Shown in pieces: positions 37,387 through 45,900 of a DNA stretch of 64,000 nt. Source of the DNA: Burkholderia sp. HI2500 (GTDB lineage Bacteria; Pseudomonadota; Gammaproteobacteria; Burkholderiales; Burkholderiaceae); assembly GCF_002223055.1 (NCBI RefSeq), contig NZ_NKFL01000006.1:2914001-2978000 (forward strand), in the 5' to 3' direction. A program made the translations under genes and the position numbers. The notes under the pieces are model-generated. The model did no database searches. It was not told the DNA's origin and saw only the letters and a program-made list of their open reading frames with translations. Position 1 is the stretch's first letter. Every line of letters starts with the position of its first letter.

Positions 37387-37887
37387 ATGACCGACATCAC
37401 GATCCGGCACAGCGAGGCGCACGACGTCGACGCGATCCGGCAAATCGCCGCGCATCCCGCGGTGTACGCGAATACGTTGCAGCATCCGTTTCCGTCGCTC
37501 GAGAAATGGCAGAAGCGGCTCGACGGCGTGCGCGAGCACGGCGTGAGCCTCGTCGCCGAAATCGACGGCGTGGTGGTCGGCCATCTCGGCCTGCATCCCG
37601 AACAGAATCCGCGCCGTCGCCATGCGGCAGGGCTCGGCATGATGGTCGACGCGACGCGCCACGGGCGCGGCGTCGGCAGCCGGTTGCTCGCGGCCGCGAT
37701 CGATCTCGCGGAAAACTGGCTGAACATCACGCGCCTCGAGCTGACCGTGTTCACCGACAACCGCGCGGCCGTCGCGCTCTACGAGAAGCATGGCTTCCGG
37801 GTCGAGGGTGAATCGCCGGGCTATGCATTGCGCGATGGCGTGCATGCGTCCGTGTATCACATGGCGCGGATCAAGGCGCGGCAGTGA
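37387..37887 (+). CDS. GNAT-family N-acetyltransferase
   Basis: A 166-residue GNAT enzyme. Motif A is visible as GLGMMVDATRHGRGVGSRLLAAA (acetyl-CoA loop RHGRGVG), followed by NWLNITRLELTVFTDNRAAVALYEKHGF. It resembles YhhY/PhnO-like acetyltransferases that act on amino acids or small amines. Substrate unknown. It is a single gene. Confidence 0.9.
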   Translation: MTDITIRHSEAHDVDAIRQIAAHPAVYANTLQHPFPSLEKWQKRLDGVREHGVSLVAEIDGVVVGHLGLHPEQNPRRRHAAGLGMMVDATRHGRGVGSRLLAAAIDLAENWLNITRLELTVFTDNRAAVALYEKHGFRVEGESPGYALRDGVHASVYHMARIKARQ

Positions 37888-38159
37888 AGGCTCGGCCGAC
37901 GCGTACCTGACAGCATGCGCGGCCGCGATGCCGCGCGTCATATTCATTCGAGAATTCGTTCGTTTTCTGCCGGCTGTGCCCGTCGTATCGTCGAAGGATT
38001 TGCCGGTCGCCTCGGCCGGCGTGCGTTTTTCCGAAACGATCATGCGCGGCGTTGCACGTCGGCAAGCTTCATCGTCATCGCTTCATGGCTGTGACTTCCC
38101 AGCCATCGCTTCGCGCGCCGCACCTTCCCGCAACCGTCTCTTTCAACGGACCCGCTTCG

Positions 38160-39755
38160 ATGAAAACTGCTCTCCGGAATCTGACTGCCGCCTGCCTGCT
38201 CGCCGCCGCGGGTGCGGCGCTTGCCGCTGCCACGCCCACGGGCGCTCCGGCGGCGAGCGCCGCGCCTGATGGCGCGCACCTGCCGCCCGGCATTGCGTGG
38301 CAGCACGGCGACGTCGACGCCGCCTTCGCGCTGGCGAAGCGCACCGGCAAGCCGCTGCTGCTCTACTGGGGCGCGGTGTGGTGCCCGTCGTGCAACCAGG
38401 TGAAGTCCACGATCTTCAGCCAGCAGGCATTCAAGACCCGCTCGTCGTTCTTCGTGCCCGTATATCTCGACGGCGATACCGAAAGCGCGCAGAAGCTCGG
38501 CGAGCGTTTCAAGGTGCACGGCTACCCGACGATGATCCTGTTCCGTCCCGACGGCACCGAAGTGACGCGGCTGCCGGGCGAAGCCGATCTCGATCGCTAC
38601 ATGCAGGCGCTGTCGCTCGGGATGACGGCTGCGCACCCGGTGCGTCAGACGCTCGCGACCGCGCTGAAGAATGGTGCGTCGCTGACGCCGGACGAATGGC
38701 GCCTGCTGGCCGACTATTCGTGGGATACCGACGGCGCGCTGCCAGTGGCGGCCGATCGCGTCGCCGAGACGCTGCAGTCGCTCGCGCAACGCGCACGCGC
38801 GGCCGGCGCGAAGGCCGAATCGGCGCGCTTTGCGCTGAAGTCGGCCGTGGTCGCCGCGTCCGACGATCCGGCGCAGGCCGGCGCGCTCGACAAGGCGGCG
38901 CTTGACGATTCGTTGCGCACGGTGCTGCAGGATCCTGTGTTGTCGCGCGCCGACTCGGACGTGCTGGTTGCGGCGCCCGCGCGCGTGGTCGCGTATCTCG
39001 GCGGCGACGACGCGCAGCGCGCGAAATTGCGCGGCGCGTATGACACGGCCCTCGCGCGCCTGTCGACCGATACCACGCTGTCGTCGATCGACCGGCTGAT
39101 GGCGCTGCACGGCCGCGTGCTGCTCGCGCGCGGCGATGCACGCAAGGGGGCACCGCTGGCCGCGCCGGCGCTGGCCGACACGGCGCGCAAGCAGATCGCC
39201 GCGTCGGTGCAGGGCGCCGCGAATGCCTACGAGCGGCAGGCGCTCGTCAGCGAAGGGGCCGACACGCTGACCGACGCGGGGCTGTACGACGAGTCGGATG
39301 CCTTGCTGAAGACCGAGCTGACGCGTTCGTCCACGCCGTACTACTTCATGTCCGGGCTGGCTGCGAATGCGAAGGCGCGCGGCGACAAGGCCGCGGCGCT
39401 CGACTGGTACCGCAAGGCCTATGACGTGGCGAGCGGGCCGGCGACGAAGCTGCGCTGGGGCGCGACCTACTTTGCGAATGCGGTCCAACTGGCGCCGGAC
39501 GATTCGGCGCGCATCGAAGGGATTGCCGCGAGCGTGCTCGCGCAGGCCGACAAGACGCGCGATGCGTTCTACGGCGCGAACCTGCGCGCGCTGACCAAGG
39601 TCGTCACGCAGTTGAACCAGTGGCGCGCCAGCGGTGCACACGATGCATCGGTCAAAGCGATCGCGAAGCAGTTCGACGGTATCTGTGGGAAACTGCCCGC
39701 CGGCGATCCGCAGGCAAGCGCCTGCGCGCGCCTGATCCAGCCGGTCAAGGCATAG
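38160..39755 (+). CDS. Exported thioredoxin-fold protein with helical tail
   Basis: A 531-residue protein. The Sec signal is MKTALRNLTAACLLAAAGAALAAA. A thioredoxin-like domain spans about residues 50-150 with the redox motif VWCPSCNQVK and the cis-Pro loop HGYPTMILF. The remaining 370 residues are Ala-rich helices that look like TPR/HEAT-type repeats (ARKQIAASVQGAANAYERQA, GDKAAALDWYRKAYDVA). The protein is probably periplasmic and reduces or isomerises disulfides in a client held by the helical domain. A hairpin follows the stop codon. Confidence 0.88.
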   Translation: MKTALRNLTAACLLAAAGAALAAATPTGAPAASAAPDGAHLPPGIAWQHGDVDAAFALAKRTGKPLLLYWGAVWCPSCNQVKSTIFSQQAFKTRSSFFVPVYLDGDTESAQKLGERFKVHGYPTMILFRPDGTEVTRLPGEADLDRYMQALSLGMTAAHPVRQTLATALKNGASLTPDEWRLLADYSWDTDGALPVAADRVAETLQSLAQRARAAGAKAESARFALKSAVVAASDDPAQAGALDKAALDDSLRTVLQDPVLSRADSDVLVAAPARVVAYLGGDDAQRAKLRGAYDTALARLSTDTTLSSIDRLMALHGRVLLARGDARKGAPLAAPALADTARKQIAASVQGAANAYERQALVSEGADTLTDAGLYDESDALLKTELTRSSTPYYFMSGLAANAKARGDKAAALDWYRKAYDVASGPATKLRWGATYFANAVQLAPDDSARIEGIAASVLAQADKTRDAFYGANLRALTKVVTQLNQWRASGAHDASVKAIAKQFDGICGKLPAGDPQASACARLIQPVKA

Positions 39756-39759
39756 ATCC

Positions 39760-39822
39760 GGTGGCACTGCGTGGGCTGTCGGGATGCCTTCCGGCGCTTG
39801 TCCCGATACCCACGAGGCCACC
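39760..39822 (+). promoter_or_regulatory. Three-tier hairpin upstream of CHMI-type gene
   Basis: Nested perfect arms: GGTGGC/GCCACC (39760/39817), CGTGGG/CCCACG (39770/39809) and TCGGGA/TCCCGA (39779/39801) around a 16-nt loop. It begins 4 bp after the thioredoxin-fold stop and ends 6 bp before the next ATG. The only Shine-Dalgarno-like GAGG (39814-39817) is buried in its 3' arm. No T-run, so control of translation is as likely as termination. Confidence 0.6.
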
Positions 39823-39828
39823 GACACC

Positions 39829-40194
39829 ATGCCCCACCTGACGCTCGAATATTCCGCGAACCTCGACGGGTTCGACGCCGGCGCGACCTTGCGCGCGCTC
39901 AATGCCGCGCTTGCCGCGTCCGGTCATTTCAACGAGCTCGACATCAAGAGCCGCGCGCTGCGGTTCGATACATTCGCGGTCGGCACGTCGCCGGCGCCGC
40001 GCGCGTTCGTCCACGCGAAGCTCGCGGTGCTGAGCGGCCGGACGACCGACGTCAAACGTGAATTTTCGGAGCAGGTGCTGGCGGAACTGAAGCGACACGT
40101 CGTTGCGCCGCCCGGCACGCACCTGCAGCTGAGCGCGGAAATACTCGAACTGGAACGCGAGTCCTACGCGAAAGCGAGCATCGAGCCGCGCTGA
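39829..40194 (+). CDS. 5-carboxymethyl-2-hydroxymuconate isomerase family
   Basis: A 121-residue tautomerase-superfamily protein. The start MPHLTLEYSANL gives the catalytic Pro1 after Met removal. The body has RALRFDTFAVGTSPAPRAFVHAKLAVLSGR. CHMI (HpcD) isomerises 5-carboxymethyl-2-hydroxymuconate in homoprotocatechuate breakdown. No other hpc genes are nearby, so it may serve a different enol-keto conversion. Confidence 0.88.
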   Translation: MPHLTLEYSANLDGFDAGATLRALNAALAASGHFNELDIKSRALRFDTFAVGTSPAPRAFVHAKLAVLSGRTTDVKREFSEQVLAELKRHVVAPPGTHLQLSAEILELERESYAKASIEPR

Positions 40195-40271
40195 GCGGAC
40201 GGTGCGGTGCGTGCGGCGCGAGCCGCGAACGTGGCGGTGATGCGCGCACGGCCGGCGGATTCGAAACCGGA

Positions 40272-40535
40272 CTATTGGCCCGTGGAGTACGTGCCGCGAT
40301 TGCCGTAGCCGGCGCCCGCGGCCCGCGGCGCACCCTGCTGCCGCGCGATCTTCGCCTCGGCGGCCTGAATGCTGGCCGGGTAGAACCAGTCGCTCGGCTG
40401 GAAGCCGGCCTTTCTCAGTGCAACCACTTCGGCATGAACTTCGGCGCGCGTGAGCGGCTGGCTGGTTTGCGCCTGCGCGGCGAGCGGCGCGGCGAAGACG
40501 GCGGCGAGGGCGATGGTGCGGATGAGCAGGTTCAT
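40272..40535 (-). CDS. DUF4148 small exported protein
   Basis: An 87-residue exported protein. Sec signal MNLLIRTIALAAVFAAPLAAQA, then the DUF4148 core LTRAEVHAEVVALRKAGFQPS and YPASIQAAEAKIARQ. The GGAGG site before the ATG is clear. Function unknown; the family is abundant in Burkholderia and often stress-induced. Confidence 0.9.
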   Translation of the reverse strand: MNLLIRTIALAAVFAAPLAAQAQTSQPLTRAEVHAEVVALRKAGFQPSDWFYPASIQAAEAKIARQQGAPRAAGAGYGNRGTYSTGQ

Positions 40536-40780
40536 GAGCGGATACCTCCAGGTTTTCGACGGTACCGATCGCATGCGGTCACCGTTGAAAGCAGTGTAGG
40601 CCTCGCCCGACGCGCGAAAAATGCCGCTGCGACCAACGTAGTGTTCTGCTGCGGATAACAATGCGTGAGCCGGCGAGCGCGCGTGGGCGGCGTGCGGCAA
40701 AAGGGGGGGGAGTGGAGGCGCGGCCGGCCGCATCGACGCGGCCGGCGGGCGGCGGCCCGGAGACGGGCCGCTGCGGGGTG

Positions 40781-42184
40781 TTACACGAGCCCTGTCGTGT
40801 AGTACACGGCGATCACGAAGAACACCGCGAGCGTCTTGATGATCGTGACCGCAAAGATGTCGCGATACGACTCGCGGTGCGTGAGGCCCGTGACCGCGAG
40901 CAGCGTGATCACCGCGCCGTTGTGCGGCAGCGTGTCCATGCCGCCGCTGGCCATCGCGACGACCCGGTGCAGCACGTCCAGCGGGATATTCGCGGCCTGC
41001 GCACCCTTGATGAACAGGTCCGACATTGCGGCGAGCGCGATGCTCATGCCGCCCGACGCCGAGCCCGTGATACCGGCGAGCGAGCTGACCGACACGGCCG
41101 CGTTGACGAGCGGGTTCGGAATGCTCTTCAGCGCATCGCTGACGACGAGGAAGCCCGGCAGCGCGGCGATCACGCCGCCGAAGCCGTATTCCGACGCGGT
41201 GTTCATCGCGGCGAGCAGCGCACCGGCGACGGCGGCCTTCGAACCGGCCGCGAAGCGCCCGCTCACGCGCTTGAATGCGGTCAGGACGACCAGCACGATG
41301 CCGAGCAGCAGCGCGGCCTCGACCGACCAGATCGCGACGACGGTCTTGATCGACGTCGTGACCGGCGCGTGCACGCCGGGCAGCACGTCCGGCGCGACCG
41401 TATACGACGCGGCACCGTACCACTGCGGAATCAGCTTCGTGAACGCGAAGTTCGACACGCCGACCAGGATCAGCGGCAGGATCGCGAGCGCGGGATGCGG
41501 CAGCGACGTGGTCTCGACACGCTCCGGCTCGTTGACGAGCGACGTGCCGTAGCCTTCGCCCTTCGCCATCGCCGAACGGCGGCGCCATTCGAGATACGTG
41601 AGGCCGACGACGATGATGAACAGCGAGCCGATCGTGCCGAGCACCGGCGCGGCCCAGGCGGTCGTCTTGAAGAACGTGGTCGGGATGATGTTCTGGATCT
41701 GCGGCGTGCCGGGCAGCGAATCCATCGTGAACGAGAACGCGCCGAGCGCGATCGCGCCGGGCATCAGCCGTTTCGGGATGTTGCTCTGGCGATAGAGTTC
41801 GGCCGCGAACGGATAGACCGCGAACACCACGACGAACAGCGATACGCCGCCATAGGTGAGCAGCGCGCACACCGCGACGATCACCGCATTCGCGCGTGAG
41901 CGGCCGATGTAGCGGATCGCCGCATGGACGATCGACTCGGAGAACCCGGAGAGTTCGATCACCTTGCCGAACACTGCGCCGAGCATGAACACCGGGAAAT
42001 ACAGTTTGACGAAGCCGACCATCTTCTCCATGAAGATGCCGGAGAAGACCGGCGCGACGGCGGCGGGTTCGGTCAGGAGCACCGCGCCGAGCGCGGCGAT
42101 CGGCGCGAACAGGATCACGCTGTAGCCGCGATACGCGGCGAACATCAGGAACGCCAGCGCGGCGAGGACGATCACGAAAGACAA
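40781..42184 (-). CDS. GntP-family carboxylate permease
   Basis: A 467-residue inner-membrane transporter with about 12 hydrophobic helices. GntP motifs include TYGGVSLFVVVFAVYPFAAELYR and GAFSFTMDSLPGTPQIQNIIP. Members move gluconate, citrate, hydroxybutyrate or related acids with protons. It is controlled by a visible sigma-54 promoter and dyad sites upstream and by the facing activator at 42500. No catabolic genes for a known substrate are next to it. Confidence 0.92.
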   Translation of the reverse strand: MSFVIVLAALAFLMFAAYRGYSVILFAPIAALGAVLLTEPAAVAPVFSGIFMEKMVGFVKLYFPVFMLGAVFGKVIELSGFSESIVHAAIRYIGRSRANAVIVAVCALLTYGGVSLFVVVFAVYPFAAELYRQSNIPKRLMPGAIALGAFSFTMDSLPGTPQIQNIIPTTFFKTTAWAAPVLGTIGSLFIIVVGLTYLEWRRRSAMAKGEGYGTSLVNEPERVETTSLPHPALAILPLILVGVSNFAFTKLIPQWYGAASYTVAPDVLPGVHAPVTTSIKTVVAIWSVEAALLLGIVLVVLTAFKRVSGRFAAGSKAAVAGALLAAMNTASEYGFGGVIAALPGFLVVSDALKSIPNPLVNAAVSVSSLAGITGSASGGMSIALAAMSDLFIKGAQAANIPLDVLHRVVAMASGGMDTLPHNGAVITLLAVTGLTHRESYRDIFAVTIIKTLAVFFVIAVYYTTGLV

Positions 42185-42250
42185 GGGAGTCTCCTAATGG
42201 CTTTGGTTGTTGTTCGATCGCGGGACGCGCCGCGGACCGGCTCAGGTTCG

Positions 42251-42266
42251 TGCAGGTTTCGTGCCA
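42251..42266 (-). promoter_or_regulatory. Sigma-54 (-24/-12) promoter of GntP gene
   Basis: On the minus strand the sequence is TGGCACGAAACCTGCA: GG and GC separated by exactly 10 bp, with TGGCAC fully matching consensus. It lies 67 bp upstream of the GntP start and downstream of activator-type dyads at 42350 and 42451. Confidence 0.88.
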
Positions 42267-42349
42267 TCGGCCGGATTGCGCCGCCGGACATGGGTCCGCC
42301 GGAGACCGGCGGGCCCGCGCCGGTCGTTGTCTGAGGATTCTACATAAAA

Positions 42350-42367
42350 CGTCTCCATCCGGAGACG
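42350..42367. promoter_or_regulatory. Enhancer-type dyad (UAS) site 1
   Basis: CGTCTCC-ATCC-GGAGACG, perfect 7-bp arms. It is about 85 bp upstream of the GntP -24 element, the usual distance for a sigma-54 activator site. Confidence 0.8.
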
Positions 42368-42429
42368 AAATGGCCGTCCGGCCAGCCCGTGGAATCGGGC
42401 AGGCTTTCCTGGGCAACGTGTTGCGGCGT

Positions 42430-42466
42430 GTCTCCAGAGTGAGATAATCCGTCTCGTTCCGGAGAC
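42430..42466. promoter_or_regulatory. Dyad sites 2 and 3 near activator start
   Basis: GTCTCG-TTCC-GGAGAC (42451-42466, 5 of 6 arm bases paired) and a weaker GTCTCC-AGAG-TGAGAT (42430-42445). They have the same layout as site 1 and lie 34-55 bp before the activator gene, suggesting autoregulation. Confidence 0.7.
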
Positions 42467-42499
42467 AGCCGGCCCAAAATACACGGAGACGACGACACG

Positions 42500-43978
<1,479 letters not shown>

Positions 43979-44032
43979 GCCAGACGGCCAAGCCGGCGCG
44001 CTCGGACGTGAAGCATCGAACAGGAGATCACG

Positions 44033-44560
44033 ATGAAACGGATCGGCATCGCAGGGTGGCTGACCATGTTGCTGGCGACCGCTGCGTTCGCGCAGTCCGG
44101 CGACACCGATGCGCCCGAGGCGCGGCGCAACTGGTACAACGATCCGTTCATCGCGCTGTCGCGGGACGTGGCCGAATGCCCGTTGCCGCTCGGCCCGTGG
44201 ATGACCCGGGCCGAGATGACGGACGACGCGCATTACCGCGCCGAACGCGGCACCACCTGCTGGCTCGCGCATCGCTGCACGAAGCCGAATTCCTATATGT
44301 ATGACGCACCGATCGCCGATGCCGTGAAGGCGCACTTCACCGGCTCCGATCGGCTGCATGGCACGAGCCTGTGGATCACCGTGCAGCGACGTTTCATTTA
44401 CGTCGAAGGATGTGCGGACACGGCGTTCGATCAGCCGGCGTTGCAGCGCGAACTCGAGGCGCTTCCGGACGTCGAGCAGGTGTTCGTTCGCATCACCGAC
44501 GATCCACGCAAGCGCTTGCCGTACAAGGCGCGCGGGCAACCCGGCCGTACGCCGAACTGA
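44033..44560 (+). CDS. Exported protein with BON-like C-terminal half
   Basis: A 175-residue exported protein. Sec signal MKRIGIAGWLTMLLATAAFAQ; AGGAGA site before the ATG. Three or four Cys in the mature part (CPLPLGPW, CWLAHRC, EGCADTAF) could form disulfides. The C-terminal half has BON-like SLWITVQRRFIYVEG and LQRELEALPDVEQVFVRI. Function unknown; envelope location likely. Confidence 0.75.
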   Translation: MKRIGIAGWLTMLLATAAFAQSGDTDAPEARRNWYNDPFIALSRDVAECPLPLGPWMTRAEMTDDAHYRAERGTTCWLAHRCTKPNSYMYDAPIADAVKAHFTGSDRLHGTSLWITVQRRFIYVEGCADTAFDQPALQRELEALPDVEQVFVRITDDPRKRLPYKARGQPGRTPN

Positions 44561-44621
44561 CGGCCGAAGGGCCGCGCATGGCATACTCGCGACATTCAAA
44601 AAAAGGTTGACGGGAACCACA

Positions 44622-44894
44622 ATGAAACACATGCTTGCGTCGGTCTGTCGGCGGCCTCGGGCGGCCGTTGTCTTGGCTCTGGTTGCAGGGCTCGGCGGGT
44701 GTGGCGGCAGCGCACCGCTGTTCACTTCGGACGGGCGTCCGACTACCCAGGTGCAATGCACCGGTAGCGACTGGAGCAATTGCACCGACAACGCGCGGGC
44801 GATCTGCAACGGCGATTTCGAAGTGATTCAGCAATCGAGAGATGACGCCACGCGAAATCTTCTCTTCGCGTGCAAGAAAAAGAGCGGTTATTGA
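44622..44894 (+). CDS. Small lipoprotein
   Basis: A 90-residue lipoprotein: signal MKHMLASVCRRPRAAVVLALVAG and lipobox LGGC. The mature part holds Cys pairs (CTGSDWSNCTDNARAICNG, LFACKKK). It is 61 bp after the previous exported gene and may share its transcript. Function unknown. Confidence 0.78.
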   Translation: MKHMLASVCRRPRAAVVLALVAGLGGCGGSAPLFTSDGRPTTQVQCTGSDWSNCTDNARAICNGDFEVIQQSRDDATRNLLFACKKKSGY

Positions 44895-44997
44895 TCCCGA
44901 GATAACCGGCTGAGGAGACCACGATCGGGCGAAGCGTTTTTCTGTTGGCTGAGCGTCATCTATTTTTCACGAATAACACTCACGGAGTCCCATCCAT

Positions 44998-45297
44998 ATG
45001 GCGACCTACAGGCAACTGAGCGCGCAGCTCGAACGGCTTCAGCAAAAGATCGACAAGGAACGTGAAAAGGCGATTGCCGATGCGATTGCCGATATCCGCG
45101 CGAAAATCGAGGAATACGACATTACGCCGGAAGAGCTCGGGTTTCGTCCGGTAGGCGCGGCCGCTGGCGCAGCCAAGCCGAAGCGCGTGTCGCCGCCGAA
45201 ATATTTGAACCCGAAGACGGGTGAAACCTGGAGTGGCCGCGGGCGCTCGCCGACCTGGCTCGGCAAGAATCGCGAGCGTTTCCTGATCAAGGACTGA
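44998..45297 (+). CDS. H-NS-type nucleoid protein
   Basis: A 99-residue H-NS family protein. N-terminal coiled coil (LSAQLERLQQKIDKEREKAI), linker EEYDITPEELGF, and C-terminal DNA-binding domain with the core GETWSGRGRSPTWL. It likely binds AT-rich DNA and silences genes. The 3' flank is special: a CTCCCG-N6-CTCACC repeat abuts the stop codon, followed by a terminator and a structured segment. Confidence 0.93.
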   Translation: MATYRQLSAQLERLQQKIDKEREKAIADAIADIRAKIEEYDITPEELGFRPVGAAAGAAKPKRVSPPKYLNPKTGETWSGRGRSPTWLGKNRERFLIKD

Positions 45298-45315
45298 CTC
45301 CCGAAAAACCTCACC
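45298..45315 (-). repeat. Iteron copy abutting H-NS stop codon
   Basis: The plus strand is CTCCCGAAAAACCTCACC; its reverse complement GGTGAGGTTTTTCGGGAG differs at one position from the first unit of the array at 48561. Confidence 0.85.
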
Positions 45316-45331
45316 TTTCGCGTACTGACTG

Positions 45332-45373
45332 ACGGTGCGAACGGCCATGCGACCGTCGCACCGTTTTGTTTTT
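45332..45373 (+). terminator. Intrinsic terminator of the H-NS gene
   Basis: A 9-bp perfect stem (45332-45340 with 45356-45364), 15-nt partly pairable loop, followed by TTTTGTTTTT. The iteron copy lies between the stop codon and this terminator, so it is in the 3' UTR. Confidence 0.88.
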
Positions 45374-45598
45374 GTGCATTTCCGGCGCGATTCCCGATGG
45401 CGTATTGAACTGCGACGCCGCGCAATTAACGGATCCCGTTTTGCGAATTCGCTGCGATTCGCCGGGATATCGCGGCGAATTCCGGTAAACAGCCGCGCAA
45501 TTGCGCAGCGCATGCGCATTGGCCTGCGCCATTCTCGTGGTGCACGCATGCTGCGAATTCCGATCACCTTTCGCGTGTTGGCGCGTGGCGCCGGGCAA
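45374..45598. other. Structured non-coding segment between iterons
   Basis: Low-GC, gene-free DNA rich in hairpins. Arms GAATTCGC/GCGAATTC plus GCGAT/ATCGC make a 13-pair stem at 45445-45482; GCGCAATTGCGC is a 12-bp palindrome at 45495-45506. CACCTTTCGCG occurs at 45312 and again near 45575. It is bounded by iteron copies on both sides (45298 and 45599). Possibly a structured RNA or a small non-autonomous element. Confidence 0.5.
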
Positions 45599-45638
45599 TT
45601 CCCGAAGAGTCTCACCATGGCTCCTGTAAATCCTCACC
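45599..45638 (-). repeat. Two tandem iteron copies
   Basis: On the minus strand: GGTGAGGATTTACAGGAG followed by GGTGAGACTCTTCGGGAA, 22 bp apart. The CAGGAG and CGGGAA variants both occur in the large array. Confidence 0.85.
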
Positions 45639-45900
45639 TTTGACGAAGCGGACGCAGCGTCGCGCTGCACGCCTGCACCGTTTGCGCCGAGCGGATGTGC
45701 TCGGCCGGCGCGCGGCGATGGCTTCCGTACTGGTGTTGCAGGCCCATGATGCGAGCGTTGACGTGGGTCGAACAGTCGGCCGTTCGGCATATAGGCAGCC
45801 GCATGCGCTTCGCCTATGCTTGGGGTTCGCGTCGATCGGCGTATGGCCTGCCCGTGCCGCATGCCGATCGGGTCGTCTTTCGTTACCGCAGGGAGCCGAT

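Noticed and set aside
40661..41899. 412-codon plus-strand ORF opposite the GntP gene
   Set aside because: Antisense shadow; the GntP reading frame has clear family motifs and membrane helices.
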